Origin: Burkholderia sp. Bp8963
GTDB lineage: Bacteria > Pseudomonadota > Gammaproteobacteria > Burkholderiales > Burkholderiaceae
Length of the DNA: 64,000 nt
NCBI RefSeq assembly: GCF_003854275.1
Contig: NZ_QTQP01000030.1
Location: 32,215-96,214, forward strand
Direction: 5' to 3'
Part shown: one piece after another, positions 9,183 through 17,039 of the stretch
How positions within the stretch are numbered: position 1 is the first letter of the stretch
Layout: each line of letters opens with the position of its first letter
Notes under the pieces: generated by a model
Told to the model about the DNA's origin: nothing
Database searches by the model: none
The model's input: only the letters and a program-made list of their open reading frames with translations
Translations under genes and position numbers: made by a program

Positions 9183-9952
9183 CTGTACGACTTTCAATCG
9201 ATCAGCACGTTGCACGTGTGACGCTCGCGCGTCCCGAGGCGCTCAACGCGGTCGATCTCGAGACCGAAAGCGAACTCCAGCGCATCTGGACGGAGCTCGA
9301 GCGCAACCGCGATGTGCGCGTCGTCGTCCTGACCGGCGAGGGCGAGCGGGCGTTCTGCGTCGGCGCCGACCTGAAGAATCCTTCTGTGAGCGGCCTCGAA
9401 TACTGGGCTGCGCCGCGGCCCGGCGGCTTCGGCGGCATTGCGCTGCGCGAGACGCTCAACGTGCCTGTGATCGCGCGGGTCAATGGCTACGCGCTTGGCG
9501 GCGGTTTCGAAATGGTACTGGGTTGCGATCTCGTGGTCGCGTGCGAAGAAGCGAGCTTTGGCCTGCCCGAGGCGCTTGTCGGGCGCATGCCGCTCGACGG
9601 CGGGATGACGCTGCTGCAACGGCAGATCCCGTATCGTCAGGCAATGGCGATGTTGCTGACCGGCCGCCGTGTGTCCGCACGAGAGGGCCGCGAGATGGGC
9701 CTCGTCAACGAGGTCGTGCCGCGCGCAGAACTGGACGCGGCCGTCGATCGCTGGGTTGAGGCGGTGCTCGCATGCGCGCCGCTGTCGGTTCAGGCGATCA
9801 AGCAGGTCGTGAAATGCACGTCCACGCTCTCTCCGGCCGAAGCACAGGCGCTGCGGCTGCCTGCGCTCGTCGAGGCGCTGCAATCTGAGGATGCAAACGA
9901 GGGTGTGCGCGCGTTCCAGGAGAAGCGCAAACCCCGCTGGAGCGGACTCTGA
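9179..9952 (+). CDS. Enoyl-CoA hydratase/isomerase family protein
   Basis: A 257-residue crotonase-fold enzyme starting with GTG inside the CoA-transferase stop. The oxyanion-hole segments are AFCVGADLKN and NGYALGGGFEMVLGCDL. The first catalytic Glu position is kept (SFGLPEALVG). The second acid of true hydratases (E in an AMEMVLTG-type motif) appears as Ala in AMAMLLTG, so isomerase, hydrolase or lyase activity is as likely as hydration. The C-terminal FQEKRKPRW is typical. It overlaps the ferredoxin start as TGATG. Confidence 0.9.
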   Translation: MTVRLSIDQHVARVTLARPEALNAVDLETESELQRIWTELERNRDVRVVVLTGEGERAFCVGADLKNPSVSGLEYWAAPRPGGFGGIALRETLNVPVIARVNGYALGGGFEMVLGCDLVVACEEASFGLPEALVGRMPLDGGMTLLQRQIPYRQAMAMLLTGRRVSAREGREMGLVNEVVPRAELDAAVDRWVEAVLACAPLSVQAIKQVVKCTSTLSPAEAQALRLPALVEALQSEDANEGVRAFQEKRKPRWSGL

Positions 9953-10284
9953 TGGCCTATGTGATCACATCGCCGTGTATCGACGTGAAGGACGGAGCGT
10001 GCGTGAAATGCTGTCCTGTCGACTGCATCTATGAAGGCGGGCGCACGCTCTATATCCATCCTGACGAATGCGTCAATTGCGGGATATGCGTGTCGGTATG
10101 CCCGACCGAGGCGATTTTTCACGAGGAGGAGCTCCCGGCGACCGAGGCGCCCTTTGCCTTAGCGAACCGCGAGTTCTTCGATGCGAGCGTGAGTGGGCTC
10201 GGCCTGCCTGGCGGCGCATGTGACGTTGGCAAAACGGCGTGTGATCATCCACTGGTCGCCGCATGGCCGGCTATCACATCCTAA
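9952..10284 (+). CDS. FdxA-like ferredoxin (3Fe-4S/4Fe-4S)
   Basis: A 110-residue ferredoxin. Cys spacing CIDVKDGACVKCCPVDCI in the first half and CVNCGICVSVCPTEAI in the second fits a seven- or eight-iron bacterial ferredoxin. The C-terminal half carries the acidic, hydrophobic tail seen in FdxA proteins. It is coupled to the upstream hydratase gene. It probably passes electrons to or from the FAD oxidoreductase of the same operon (inference). Unlike the housekeeping fdxA, it is embedded in a catabolic operon. Confidence 0.88.
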   Translation: MAYVITSPCIDVKDGACVKCCPVDCIYEGGRTLYIHPDECVNCGICVSVCPTEAIFHEEELPATEAPFALANREFFDASVSGLGLPGGACDVGKTACDHPLVAAWPAITS

Positions 10285-10293
10285 GAGACCAAG

Positions 10294-11208
10294 ATGCATG
10301 CGAATGTCCTGAAGTATTTCGTCGAGGTGGCTCGGTGCAGTTCGATCCGCAAGGCCGCGCAGAATCTCTACGTGGCGTCGAGCGCTGTCAACCGGCAGAT
10401 CCTGAAGCTGGAAGCCGAGATGGGCACCGAGCTATTCGACCGGCTGCCGAACGGCATTCGCCTGAACGCAGCCGGCGAGCGCGTGTTGCTGCATATCCGC
10501 GCAACGCTGAACGATTTCCACCTGATGCGCAGCGAACTTGACGATCTGAAGGGCGAGCGTAAGGGACACGTCTCTGTTGTTGCGATGGATTCGCTCTTCG
10601 TTGATTTGCTGCCTGCCACGGTCGAGGAATTCTCCGACGTTTATCCCGCGGTGACCTACTCGATTGCCGCAGTTCCGCCACACGACGTGCCGGCACGACT
10701 CCTCAGCGGCGAGAACGACATCGGCATTTCTTATATCACGAAGCTGCCCGCAGGCCTCGACGTCGCGGCTGAAGTGTCGCTGCCGCCGGGCGTGGTGATG
10801 GCTGCGTCGCATCCGTTCGCAAAGCGAGAGCGGATCAGTTTCGAGGACTGCCGCTCGCACGCGTTCCTGCGGCTGGAGGGGCGGTCGCCGATCCAGGGCG
10901 TCGTGACGACCGACTTCGCCGAGTTCTGGGAATCGCTGCAACCCAGCGTCACCTGCAACTCGACGACGCTGCTAAAGCGGCTGATCGCGGCCGGGCGCGG
11001 CATTTCTTTCTTTTCCAAACTGGCTTTCCTTGATGAGCTCGCGCGCGGCGAGGTGGTATGGCGACCGCTCGACGACGACAACGTCAACGCGCTTACGGTT
11101 GGCGTGATTGTGCCGAATCAACGTGCGTTGCCGCACGTCACGGTCGAGTTCCTCGACCGCGTCGTGCGGCGTCTGAGGCATGTCGAGTTGTCGCTTCAGG
11201 AAGCCTGA
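10294..11208 (+). CDS. LysR-family transcriptional regulator
   Basis: 304 residues. The N-terminal winged helix has the classic pattern ARCSSIRKAAQNLYVASSAVNRQILKLEAEMG followed by LFDRLPNG, and a linker helix. The rest is a periplasmic-binding-like effector domain. It lies 9 bp after the ferredoxin gene and points the same way, so it is co-transcribed with the operon it may control rather than divergent from it, which is less common for LysR proteins. The effector is presumably the imported acid or its CoA ester (inference). Confidence 0.92.
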   Translation: MHANVLKYFVEVARCSSIRKAAQNLYVASSAVNRQILKLEAEMGTELFDRLPNGIRLNAAGERVLLHIRATLNDFHLMRSELDDLKGERKGHVSVVAMDSLFVDLLPATVEEFSDVYPAVTYSIAAVPPHDVPARLLSGENDIGISYITKLPAGLDVAAEVSLPPGVVMAASHPFAKRERISFEDCRSHAFLRLEGRSPIQGVVTTDFAEFWESLQPSVTCNSTTLLKRLIAAGRGISFFSKLAFLDELARGEVVWRPLDDDNVNALTVGVIVPNQRALPHVTVEFLDRVVRRLRHVELSLQEA

Positions 11209-11225
11209 CCGATCACGGGGCATAT

Positions 11226-11987
11226 ATGCAGGATCTGAAGAACAAGGTTGTGTTAATTACTGGCGCGAGTTCGGGCATTGGGGCCGCGGTCGCGCGCGCG
11301 TTTGGCGCACGTGGTGCGCGCGTTGCCGTGCACTACCGAGGCGGCATCGCTGAAGCGAACGCGGTCGTGGCTCAGGTGAAAGAGTGCGGTGGCGACGCGT
11401 TCGCCGTGCAGGCCGATGTGACGCAATCGGCGCAGGTGGACGGCATGGTTGACGAGGTGCGCGAACGCTACGGACGCATCGACGTGCTGGTCAACAATGC
11501 AGGCGGGTTCGTTCGGCGTGCGCCGATCGTGGAAGCCGACGACGATTACATCGACGAGGTGTTTAAACTCAATGCCCGTTCGGTCGTTGCAGTCAGTCGG
11601 CGAGTGATTCCACTGATGGCGCGCGACGGTGGCGGAAACATCATCAACGTGACGACGCAGGCCGCGCGTACCGGCGGTGGCCCGGGCGCGGGCCTCTATG
11701 CTGCGTGCAAGGGGTTTGTCTCTACAATCACGCGGACGATGGCGAAGGAACTTGTGAATGACAGGATTCGCGTCAATGCCATCGCGCCGGGGGTAATCGA
11801 GACGCCATTTCATGACGGTCATTCGAGCCCAGAGATACTCGCGCGTTTCGCGGCGGCCATTCCGATGGGACGTCTCGGCACGGCCGATGAGTGCACGGGG
11901 GCATTCCTCTTTCTTGCAAGCGACGAAGCGAGCAGTTACGTCACTGGGCAGATCATCGAAGTGAACGGTGGGCAAGTGATGCCTTGA
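11226..11987 (+). CDS. Short-chain dehydrogenase/reductase
   Basis: 253 residues from ATG 11226. The Rossmann motif is TGASSGIG, then NNAG, then YAACK as the YxxxK active site, with the C-terminal VTGQIIEVNGGQ. It acts on an alcohol or ketone using NAD(P)H. The catalytic Ser, expected about 13-14 residues before the Tyr, appears as Thr in NVTTQAART. It lies 17 bp after the LysR gene and is probably the last gene of the operon. It could catalyse the hydroxyacyl-CoA oxidation step after the hydratase (inference). Confidence 0.9.
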   Translation: MQDLKNKVVLITGASSGIGAAVARAFGARGARVAVHYRGGIAEANAVVAQVKECGGDAFAVQADVTQSAQVDGMVDEVRERYGRIDVLVNNAGGFVRRAPIVEADDDYIDEVFKLNARSVVAVSRRVIPLMARDGGGNIINVTTQAARTGGGPGAGLYAACKGFVSTITRTMAKELVNDRIRVNAIAPGVIETPFHDGHSSPEILARFAAAIPMGRLGTADECTGAFLFLASDEASSYVTGQIIEVNGGQVMP

Positions 11988-12517
11988 TTTCACTATAGTG
12001 TTGGCAGGTTCCGTTAGAGCGGATCGCTTGAAGCTGGCACGCTGCTTTGCGCGTCCGTTGTCGCTGCAATTGGTGTCAAACCATGCGGATGCATGGCTTT
12101 TCGAATGACGGCCGTCGGTATCGACACGGTATCGGCGGCGACGAGTTATCTATCGATGCAGTCCCGCAAAAATTCGACGGGCCTCCCGTAATCGACACAT
12201 TGCCGAACTGATGAATCAAATTCGTTGAAAGCCGAAACGCACTGCATTGGTCTGATGTCCGTCAAACAGACGATAGGCGGCCCGCATACCACGCGCGCAG
12301 CGCCGCGAGCGCGTCGGCATAGGGAAACCCGGGGGGGCGTAGAGGCGGCCGGGGCGAGAGGGGAGGCAGCGAAATAGTTCGACTACACCCTGTCTCTTAC
12401 TCCACTCCGCACGGCCCGGGGCTGGCGTTATCTGGCAGTTGGGGTGTGCCAAGAACGCGAGCGTCAGCTTGCCCCATCGCTCACATATAATTCGAATATT
12501 GGTTAATTAGGATTTAT
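11988..12517. other. Intergenic region upstream of the GntR regulator
   Basis: About 530 bp with no gene I can support. It ends with a perfect -10 hexamer TATAAT at 12486-12491, 27 bp before the gntR ATG. No matching -35 is obvious at the right distance. The remainder shows no family resemblance in any frame. Confidence 0.5.
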
Positions 12518-13330
12518 ATGACGTCGGATGAGCGACCCATGGGGACCGAGCGGTCGGAGCTGCCGGCCGAGCGCGGTGTTGCGCAATATCAGCGGCTGGC
12601 GTCCCTGCTGCGGCACCGAATAGCGAAGGGCGAATACCCGCTCGGCGCGCAGCTGCCGCCGATCACGCAACTCGCGGACGACTTGGGCGTCGCCGTCGTC
12701 ACCGTCCGGCAAGCATACGAGCTGCTTTCCAAGGAAGGGCTGATCCGCAGCCAGCGGGGCGTTGGAACCCACGTTGCAGCGCTGCCCGCCGCCACGGGCG
12801 ACCTCGAACAGGTGATCAACAACCCCTTCGCCACGCCGCAGGCGCTTGCCTTCGAGATACTCGAAGTCCGGCGCTGCACCCAGGTGCCGCAGGAGCTGCT
12901 CGGACCGGATGACCGGTCGGCCGACGAATACGTGTGTGTCCGCAAGCTTCACTCCTATTCTGGCGAGCCGTTCTGCTACGCCGAAATCTATGTGCCCACG
13001 CCGGTTTTCGAATCACTGCCCAAGGACATCGCCAGGAAGCGCAAGCTGCTTGCAGCGGTGCTCGACGAACTGGGCTCGCGCTGCAAACGCTTGAGGCAAC
13101 GCGTGACCGTAATACCCGCGGATTTTCCCCTATGCGACATGCTGAAGATCCCGTTTGCCTCGCCCGTCGCGAAGATGTCGCGGCGCCTGGTTGACGGTAA
13201 GGGCAACGTGCTTTACGTGGGAGCTGCCTGGTATCGGGGCGACCGCTACGTCTCCGAGATCGACCTCCCCGCGTCCGCCCTGAAAACCGTGCCCGGGATC
13301 ACAGAGCCCCAGCGACGGACTGTCGGGTAA
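12518..13330 (+). CDS. GntR-family (HutC-type) transcriptional regulator
   Basis: 270 residues. The winged helix spans about residues 20-90 with AQYQRLASLLRHRIAKGEYP, GAQLPPITQLADDLGVAVVT and YELLSKEGLIRSQRGVGTHV. The C-terminal half is a UTRA ligand-binding domain (CVRKLHSYSGEPFCYAEIYVP). It lies upstream of, and parallel to, the operon at 13423-19989. The palindrome at 13361-13384 in between is its likely operator. UTRA regulators usually bind a small pathway metabolite and release DNA. Confidence 0.92.
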   Translation: MTSDERPMGTERSELPAERGVAQYQRLASLLRHRIAKGEYPLGAQLPPITQLADDLGVAVVTVRQAYELLSKEGLIRSQRGVGTHVAALPAATGDLEQVINNPFATPQALAFEILEVRRCTQVPQELLGPDDRSADEYVCVRKLHSYSGEPFCYAEIYVPTPVFESLPKDIARKRKLLAAVLDELGSRCKRLRQRVTVIPADFPLCDMLKIPFASPVAKMSRRLVDGKGNVLYVGAAWYRGDRYVSEIDLPASALKTVPGITEPQRRTVG

Positions 13331-13360
13331 GCCCGTATTTGACGCCACTTTGCGCACGCC

Positions 13361-13384
13361 TAAACTTCTAACATTAGGAGTTTA
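13361..13384. promoter_or_regulatory. 24-bp palindrome, candidate GntR operator
   Basis: TAAACTTCTAA, a CA spacer, then TTAGGAGTTTA: the two arms match as inverted repeats at 10 of 11 positions. It sits 30 bp after the gntR stop and about 40 bp before the next start codon, where an operator for the operon should be. A related perfect palindrome TAAACGTTTA is at 20183-20192, ahead of the PEBP-like gene. Binding by the adjacent GntR protein is inference. Confidence 0.6.
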
Positions 13385-13422
13385 GGTTTAACTCTCCGAA
13401 GTTCAGTCTTCATTGGAGTTCG

Positions 13423-13695
13423 ATGCGCATGCGGAATCTTCTCTTTCTCCTGGCTGCCCCCCTGCTCGCGTCGCAAGCAATGGCGGCGGCCCCTTATCCG
13501 ACCGATCCCATCAAGATCATCGTTCCCTTTCCGGTCGGAAGCGGAACAGACGCCGGGGCGCGCGTTCTCGACCAATCGCTGCCCGCCGGGAAGGGCCAGC
13601 ACGTCATCTTAGAAAACCGTCCCAATGCCTCCGGTTTCATGGCGGCGCAGGCAGCCGCCCCGGCGGTCAAGACCGCATGGAGCCAGCCCGAATGA
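13423..13695 (+). pseudogene. Bug-type solute-binding protein (TctC family), internally deleted
   Basis: A 90-residue frame. A Sec signal peptide (MRMRNLLFLLAAPLLASQAMA) leads into YPTDPIKIIVPFPVGSGTD and HVILENRPNASGFMAAQ, the unmistakable N-terminus of Bug/TctC tripartite tricarboxylate transporter receptors (about 320 residues). After MAAQAAAP it jumps to AVKTAWSQPE and a stop, which resembles the normal C-terminal end (VVKxAxxKPE). Some 230 residues are therefore missing, apparently in frame. The stop overlaps the next ATG (ATGA), so the remnant may survive as a translational lead-in. Confidence 0.8.
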
Positions 13696-14432
13696 AGTCC
13701 GTACCTACCGTGATTCGGGCGGCAGACCTAGCCGCCTACGCGCCGGCCAACCACACCGGCACCTCCAATGTGCGCGTGATTGGCCCCGAGACCGTCGGCG
13801 CGACGGCGCTCGAAGTGCTGGTCGGCACGATCGTGAAATCGCACGGCGCGCGGCCGCACGCGCATCCCCACTTGGAGCAATGCGCCTACATGATCGAGGG
13901 AACCGGCGAGTCGGGGGAGGGGGGCCGCGTTGAAGCGATGGAGCCCGGGACCTGGGCCTACGTGCCGGCAGGCGTGTTCCATTCGTTTCGCGTGACCAGC
14001 GACCAACCCGGGCGCGTGCTGGTCGTCTATACGCCGCCTTATGGCGAGAACCCGGCGCACACGATCACGGAACCCGACGGCGCTGTTGCCGCGCCCGCTC
14101 ACGGCAAGGTGTGCGTGCTTGCCGCCGGCGACGCCGCCACCGGCACGGTTCCCCTCATCGACCGCGAGACCGCTGGCGCGCGCTGGGTCGACATTGCGGC
14201 GCTGCGCATGCCTGCCGGCAGCGCATCGGTCTGCACCACGGAGCCTGACGCCGAGCAGGTTCTCTACGTCGAACGCGGACGGATCGACGCACGCGCCGAC
14301 GGGCAGGACTTCGGTCTCACGCCGGGCGACTTCCTGTTTCTTCCGCGCGGGGCCGCCGCCTCCCTGCGCTCGTTGCCGGAGCAGCCTGCGTCCGGCTTCC
14401 TTATCAAAGGGCGGCTTCCAGCCACTGCTTGA
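13692..14432 (+). CDS. Bicupin-domain protein
   Basis: 246 residues with two cupin folds. The first has the metal-ligand pattern HAHPHLEQCAYMIEGTG followed by PAGVFHSFRV. The second (EQVLYVERGRIDARADGQDF, GDFLFLPRGA) lacks the His cluster. Such proteins are dioxygenases, isomerases or (S)-ureidoglycine-aminohydrolase-like enzymes, and I cannot name the substrate. It is coupled to the Bug remnant by ATGA and followed after 26 bp by another cupin gene. Confidence 0.8.
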   Translation: MKSVPTVIRAADLAAYAPANHTGTSNVRVIGPETVGATALEVLVGTIVKSHGARPHAHPHLEQCAYMIEGTGESGEGGRVEAMEPGTWAYVPAGVFHSFRVTSDQPGRVLVVYTPPYGENPAHTITEPDGAVAAPAHGKVCVLAAGDAATGTVPLIDRETAGARWVDIAALRMPAGSASVCTTEPDAEQVLYVERGRIDARADGQDFGLTPGDFLFLPRGAAASLRSLPEQPASGFLIKGRLPATA

Positions 14433-14458
14433 CATCCACTCACAACGGAAGACAACTC

Positions 14459-15007
14459 ATGAACGCAAGAATTCTCGCGCAGCCCACCACGTCCACTGGC
14501 GCACCGCTGCCGCTGCCCGCTCTGCCGCAAGACAAGCTCCTGACCGTCAACATCGAGCAGATTCCGCTGATCAAGGATGTCTTTCCGGGTATCCACATCA
14601 AGCCGCTGCGCCTGGACCTGGAGCGCGGCGAGTGGGTCTTCATGGCCATCGTGGAACCCGGCCGCTCCCTGCCGATTCACTACCACACCGGTACGGCGCA
14701 GGTTTGGACGATCCAGGGCTGCTGGATGTATCGCGAGTACCCCGACCAGCCGCAGACGGCGGGCTCCTATCTGTACGAGCCCGGCGGCTCGGTGCACACC
14801 TTCTACACCCCCGAGGACAACACCGAGGACACCATCACTATTGCCTGGATCGAAGGCGCGCAAGTCAGTTTCAACGAGGACGGCACGTTCCACTCGCTCA
14901 ATGATGCGGTCTCGATCCGGTACGCGATCGAGGCCCTCGCGGCGGCACGGGACATCGGGCCGGTGCCCTACATCCGCGGCAATGGTGCCGACGTAGCCGG
15001 TTCCTGA
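14459..15007 (+). CDS. 2,4'-dihydroxyacetophenone dioxygenase-like cupin
   Basis: 182 residues from ATG 14459. It has the ChrR/DAD-type cupin with IHYHTGTAQVWTIQGCWMY (His metal ligands and Q/E position) and GGSVHTFYTPEDN. 2,4'-dihydroxyacetophenone dioxygenases are iron enzymes of about this length that cleave the C-C bond next to a carbonyl. Family resemblance is clear but the substrate here is not proven. The surrounding CoA-transferase, hydratase, AtuA and acyl-CoA dehydrogenase genes imply an acyl or terpenoid acid rather than a simple acetophenone. Confidence 0.78.
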   Translation: MNARILAQPTTSTGAPLPLPALPQDKLLTVNIEQIPLIKDVFPGIHIKPLRLDLERGEWVFMAIVEPGRSLPIHYHTGTAQVWTIQGCWMYREYPDQPQTAGSYLYEPGGSVHTFYTPEDNTEDTITIAWIEGAQVSFNEDGTFHSLNDAVSIRYAIEALAAARDIGPVPYIRGNGADVAGS

Positions 15008-15030
15008 CCGAAAAGAGGAGCACGGGCCAG

Positions 15031-16278
15031 ATGAAAAACGACTCCAACCCGGGCGGACCGCTCGCGGGCTTGCGCATTGTCGATATCACCGAGGTCGTCA
15101 TGGGACCTTCGGCCACACAGATGCTGGCCGACCTTGGCGCCGATGTGATCAAGGTCGAGCCACCCGGCGGCGACATGCTGCGCGCCACCGGTCCTGGCGG
15201 GCGCACGGGTGCCGGCCCGCTGTTCCTCAACCTGAACCGCAACAAGCGCAGCATCGTGCTGGACCTGAAGCGCCCCGAAGGCAAGGAGGCGCTGCTTAAG
15301 CTGGCGCAGGCGGCCGACGCACTGGTCTACAACGTGCGGCCGCAGGCGATGACGCGCCTCGGGCTCGACTACGACGTGCTGCGGCAGGTGAACCCGCGAC
15401 TGATTTATGTTGGCACGTTCGGTTTCAGCCAGCGCGGCCGCTATGCGGACATGCGCGCCTTCGACGACCTGATCCAGGCGGCAGTCGCCATCCCCGAAGC
15501 CAGCGTACGGGCCGGTTCGGACATGCCGCGCTATGCTCCGCTCAATCTCTCCGACCGGGCGACGGGCCTGTACGCGTTCGGTGTGATCTGCGCGGCGCTG
15601 TTCGCGCGCGAACGCACCGGCCGCGGCCAGGCGGTCGACGTGCCGATGTTCGAAACGACCGCGCAGATGATGCTGGGCGACCATCTCTACGGCCACACGT
15701 TCGTCCCGCCGCGCGGCGGCTTCGGGTATCCGCGGCTGCTCAACCCACAGCGCAGGCCGTACGCCACGCAGGATGGCCTGGTGTGCCTCGTCGTCTACAC
15801 CGACGAACAGTGGAAGGCCTTCATGCGCGTGGTCGGCGAGGCCGAACGGTTCGAGAGCGACCCGCGGTTTGCCGATGGTGAATCGCGCACGCAGCATGTC
15901 GAGGCGCTGTACCAGATCCTCTCCGACCAGCTGAAAACGAAGACCACGCAGCAATGGAGCGAGCTGCTGGAGCCGCTCGGCATCCCGGTGCTGTCGGCGC
16001 ACACCTTCGAGTCGCTGCTCGACGATCCGCACCTGCAGGACATCGGGTTCTTTCAGCAACTCGAACATCCCACCGAAGGCGTGCTGCGAACCCTGGCGGT
16101 GCCCAGCGAATGGCCGCAAACGCCGCTGCCGCCGCTGCGCCCGCCGCCGTTGCTGGGCGAGCACAGCGCGCAAGTGCTGGCCGAAGCTGGCTACTCGCCG
16201 CAGCAGATCCAAGAGATGGTGCAAGCGGGCGTGACGCAAGTGGCGGCGTGCAGCGAGTCAACGGGAGTCGAAGCATGA
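15031..16278 (+). CDS. CaiB/BaiF-family CoA-transferase
   Basis: 415 residues; AGAGGAG lies upstream of ATG 15031. LAGLRIVDITEVVMGPSATQ and GADVIKVEPPGGDMLR open the protein. The likely catalytic Asp is in LNLSDRATGLYAF, followed by ERTGRGQAVDVPMFET. It exchanges CoA onto the pathway's carboxylic acid. It overlaps the next gene as ATGA. It is a divergent paralogue of the enzyme at 8001 and probably has different acyl specificity. Confidence 0.92.
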   Translation: MKNDSNPGGPLAGLRIVDITEVVMGPSATQMLADLGADVIKVEPPGGDMLRATGPGGRTGAGPLFLNLNRNKRSIVLDLKRPEGKEALLKLAQAADALVYNVRPQAMTRLGLDYDVLRQVNPRLIYVGTFGFSQRGRYADMRAFDDLIQAAVAIPEASVRAGSDMPRYAPLNLSDRATGLYAFGVICAALFARERTGRGQAVDVPMFETTAQMMLGDHLYGHTFVPPRGGFGYPRLLNPQRRPYATQDGLVCLVVYTDEQWKAFMRVVGEAERFESDPRFADGESRTQHVEALYQILSDQLKTKTTQQWSELLEPLGIPVLSAHTFESLLDDPHLQDIGFFQQLEHPTEGVLRTLAVPSEWPQTPLPPLRPPPLLGEHSAQVLAEAGYSPQQIQEMVQAGVTQVAACSESTGVEA

Positions 16279-17039
16279 GCGAGGTCGTACGCGCCAGCCG
16301 GCAGGACGGGCGGCTAATTCTCACCATTGACCGCCCGGAGCGCCGGAATGCGCTCAACGCGGAAGTGATACACGCGCTTCAGCAGGCGCTGGATCGCGCC
16401 CGGGTCGACGAGACCATTCGCGCCGTGGTGCTTAGCGGCGCAGGCGACGACGCGTTCTGTGCCGGCGCCGACCTCGGCGGGGATGCGTTCGCGTTCGACT
16501 ACGCCATGCCGACCAGCGCCTATGCCGACCTGCTGCGAACGGCCCGCACGCTGAACGTGCCGCTCGTCGCGCGCGTCAACGGCGCCTGCATGGCCGGCGG
16601 CATGGGCCTGCTTGCCATGTGCGATCTCGCGATCACCGCCCGGCATGCCACATTCGGCCTGCCGGAGGCGAAGGTAGGCGTGTTCCCGATGCAGGTGCTC
16701 GCCGTGCTGCAGGCTCAGCTGCCGCAACGCTGCCTGGCGCAGCTGTGTCTGACGGGCGAGCCCATCGACGCGGCGCGGGCACGCGAGATCGGTCTGGTGA
16801 ATGAGGTGGCCGACGACCTCGATGCTGCGCTCGAGCGCCTGCTGTCGCGGCTGCTCGCCAGCTCGCCCACCGCGCTGCGGCGCGGCATGTATGCGATGAA
16901 GGCGATGCGTTCGATGTCCTTCGAAGAGGCGATCGCGTTCGGCGAAGGGCAGCTCGGCCTGCTGGCACTAACCCGGGACGCGCGCGAGGGCGTGGCTGCA
17001 TTCAAGGAAAAAAGGAAACCGCAATGGACGGGCAAATGA
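16275..17039 (+). CDS. Enoyl-CoA hydratase/isomerase family protein
   Basis: 254 residues, crotonase fold: AFCAGADLGGDAF and NGACMAGGMGLLAMCDLAI form the oxyanion hole. The first Glu is kept in TFGLPEAKVG. The second acid position reads Q (LAQLCLTG), as in non-hydratase members. The C-terminal FKEKRKPQW is typical. It is coupled to the CoA-transferase upstream and overlaps the AtuA-like gene by 16 nt. It acts on the enoyl-CoA made by the acyl-CoA dehydrogenase of this operon (inference). Confidence 0.9.
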   Translation: MSEVVRASRQDGRLILTIDRPERRNALNAEVIHALQQALDRARVDETIRAVVLSGAGDDAFCAGADLGGDAFAFDYAMPTSAYADLLRTARTLNVPLVARVNGACMAGGMGLLAMCDLAITARHATFGLPEAKVGVFPMQVLAVLQAQLPQRCLAQLCLTGEPIDAARAREIGLVNEVADDLDAALERLLSRLLASSPTALRRGMYAMKAMRSMSFEEAIAFGEGQLGLLALTRDAREGVAAFKEKRKPQWTGK

